The notes below the pieces were generated by a model. The model worked only from the letters and a program-made list of their open reading frames with translations. It searched no databases and was not told where the DNA came from. Positions 5,475 through 6,451 of a DNA stretch of 6,451 bases are shown one piece after another; the first letter of the stretch is position 1; each line of letters starts with the position of its first letter. Both the position numbers and the translations under genes were made by a program. The DNA is from Parcubacteria group bacterium (GTDB taxonomy: Bacteria > Patescibacteriota > Minisyncoccia > UBA6257), in assembly GCA_012798235.1 (NCBI GenBank), contig JAAZNP010000057.1:1-6451 (forward strand), in the 5' to 3' direction.

Positions 5475-6200
5475 ATGAGCCAAAAAAGAAATAAAATTAT
5501 AGTCATAGTGGTCATTTTGATTTTGTCAGTTATAGTGTTAGCGAAGGTTATGTTTAATATAAAAATACAACCTAAAACTATTGAACAATATATTAGAGAA
5601 TGTGAATCTTCGCTAGAACAGTATGGCAAAAATGGTAGCCGCCCGCCACAACGATTCTGCAAAATTACAGAATCTGGGCTGGATATTTTTAAAGCTGGCG
5701 AAATACCCCAGATTTACCCTGAAGATAAATTAATAATATCTCTAAATATAGCAAAGCTTTTAGAACACGATCTTTATAATGTGAATACAAATGGTTTTAT
5801 TCCAAAACCAGAAGATGGTATTTATACCTTATGCTTTTCTGTTTATCCAGTTCTAGTTGGATCTGATATTTCTAAAAACGATTTTCAAACATTCTATCAG
5901 AATTATCGATGGGAAATATACCCTCAAGATATTTTGAATAATAAAACTAGGCAAAATAATTTTATTTGCTCAAAACCATTCCCCAAAGAAAAATATGGAC
6001 AAATTTCTGCTTTTATCGAGATACCCAAGGAAGAATACCTTAATTTAGGTTCATCAGATACTAAATATTATGGCCTGAAAATCAGTTTAGTATCAGATCT
6101 TCTGAAAAATAATGATGATGTTATGAAATACTTGAATGACTTTACCAATTATCGCAATGAGCTTACTCCTATTTTCCGTATCCTTAATCCTATAAAATAA
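5475..6200 (+). CDS. Membrane-anchored extracytoplasmic protein of unknown function
   Basis: A 241-residue protein I do not recognise. Lys/Arg-rich residues 2-7 precede one strong hydrophobic helix (about 8-27, IIVIVVILILSVIVLAKVMF), giving an N-in single-pass anchor or uncleaved signal; there is no lipobox. The remaining roughly 210 residues are polar and mixed alpha/beta in character, ending in a helical tail with FTNYRNELTPIFRILNPIK. Four cysteines (43, 62, 120, 165) all lie outside the membrane and could form two disulfides. Aromatic, Tyr/Pro-rich stretches (YRWEIYPQD, FSVYPVLVG) suggest a globular domain. The start is ATG 5475, with no Shine-Dalgarno. It lies 126 bases after pilB behind its own promoter and hairpin, so it is probably not part of the pilus operon proper. 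A pilus or surface accessory function is only a guess. Confidence 0.85.
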   Translation: MSQKRNKIIVIVVILILSVIVLAKVMFNIKIQPKTIEQYIRECESSLEQYGKNGSRPPQRFCKITESGLDIFKAGEIPQIYPEDKLIISLNIAKLLEHDLYNVNTNGFIPKPEDGIYTLCFSVYPVLVGSDISKNDFQTFYQNYRWEIYPQDILNNKTRQNNFICSKPFPKEKYGQISAFIEIPKEEYLNLGSSDTKYYGLKISLVSDLLKNNDDVMKYLNDFTNYRNELTPIFRILNPIK

Positions 6201-6210
6201 AATTTAAAAT
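6199..6210. repeat. AAAATTTAAAAT motif before the cysteine-rich gene
   Basis: One full AAAATTT and a partial second copy overlap the stop codon of the preceding gene and lie 20 bases before the ATG at 6231. A TATAAA (6210-6215) follows it, but no matching -35 is seen. Confidence 0.5.
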
Positions 6211-6230
6211 ATAAATCTAACGTAATAAAT

Positions 6231-6451
6231 ATGTCAACATATTTTAAAAAAATTTTTTTAACAGTTATCGTGCTGCTAATATTTATATTTAGTTTAAAGA
6301 CCATACAAGCTACTGATGATTGCGGCAGTTATTTATATTTTTATTGCAATGAGGATAAAGAGTGTGTATTTACATTTAAAACATGCGATACCTGTATTTG
6401 GGATCCTGATTGCGTTGATAAATGCTACGATACCTGGTGGTACAATATATC
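6231..6451 (+). CDS. Cysteine-rich secreted protein, N-terminal part (3' end outside window)
   Basis: Translation from ATG 6231 stays open to the window edge, giving 73 codons. It starts with a clear signal peptide: basic MSTYFKK, a hydrophobic core (about 8-21, IFLTVIVLLIFIFS), and a likely signal peptidase I site after TIQA (residue 27). The mature part has seven cysteines in 35 residues (31, 39, 45, 52, 55, 61, 65) mixed with Asp, Tyr and Trp: KTCDTCIWDPDCVDKCYDTWW. This density suggests a disulfide-stabilised or metal-binding exported domain. I do not recognise the family. It begins 30 bases after the preceding gene, which is also exported and cysteine-containing, so the two may form an operon. 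There is no Shine-Dalgarno. The reading frame is credible because of the signal peptide and the position, but its full length is unknown. Confidence 0.8.
   Translation, partial: MSTYFKKIFLTVIVLLIFIFSLKTIQATDDCGSYLYFYCNEDKECVFTFKTCDTCIWDPDCVDKCYDTWWYNI

Noticed and set aside
5471..5662. Minus-strand open frame of 63 codons
   Set aside because: It is antisense to the N-terminal part of the 5475 gene; its hydrophobic stretch mirrors that gene's membrane helix.
1..6451. CRISPR array, insertion sequence or prophage genes
   Set aside because: No spaced direct repeats, transposase or integrase motifs, or phage proteins are seen in any frame.

Overview
The window looks like a piece of a Candidate Phyla Radiation (Patescibacteria, probably Parcubacteria-like) genome. 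It is AT-rich and tightly packed. It carries a type IV pilus inner-membrane/motor operon of small divergent proteins next to comF, and none of the starts I checked has a recognisable Shine-Dalgarno sequence. TGA works as a stop, ending the GIY-YIG gene, pilM, pilN and pilB at sensible gene borders. That argues against the code-25 lineages (Gracilibacteria, Absconditabacteria). The lineage is an inference from gene content and style, not from a marker gene.

Left part (1-985): the 3' end of a GIY-YIG nuclease gene, then a complete tRNA-Ser(CGA), then comF on the minus strand converging on the tRNA with only three bases between them. Between comF and pilM (986-1066) lies a compact divergent promoter. 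Two consensus-like promoters with the same hexamers (TTGATT, 17 bp, TATAAT) face opposite ways, and their -10 boxes form one 14-bp palindrome.

Centre (1067-5348): one plus-strand operon, pilM, pilN, pilO, a 99-residue single-pass membrane protein, then the pilB/GspE ATPase. Genes overlap by 4 nt or are separated by 3-6 nt. PilM (actin-like, cytoplasmic) should bind the PilN N-terminus. PilN and PilO form the membrane alignment complex. The 99-residue protein sits where pilP is found in diderm bacteria. PilB powers pilin assembly. PilC, PilT, prepilin, PilD and PilQ are not in this window. With comF alongside, a role in DNA uptake is plausible.

Right part (5349-6451): after pilB comes an extended -10 promoter, directly followed by a long near-perfect hairpin at the predicted 5' end of the transcript. 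Then come two genes I do not recognise: a 241-residue membrane-anchored extracytoplasmic protein, and a cysteine-rich secreted protein cut by the window edge. A 7-bp AAAATTT tandem motif occurs upstream of comF and of both unknown genes. No stretch over 300 bases lacks a gene.
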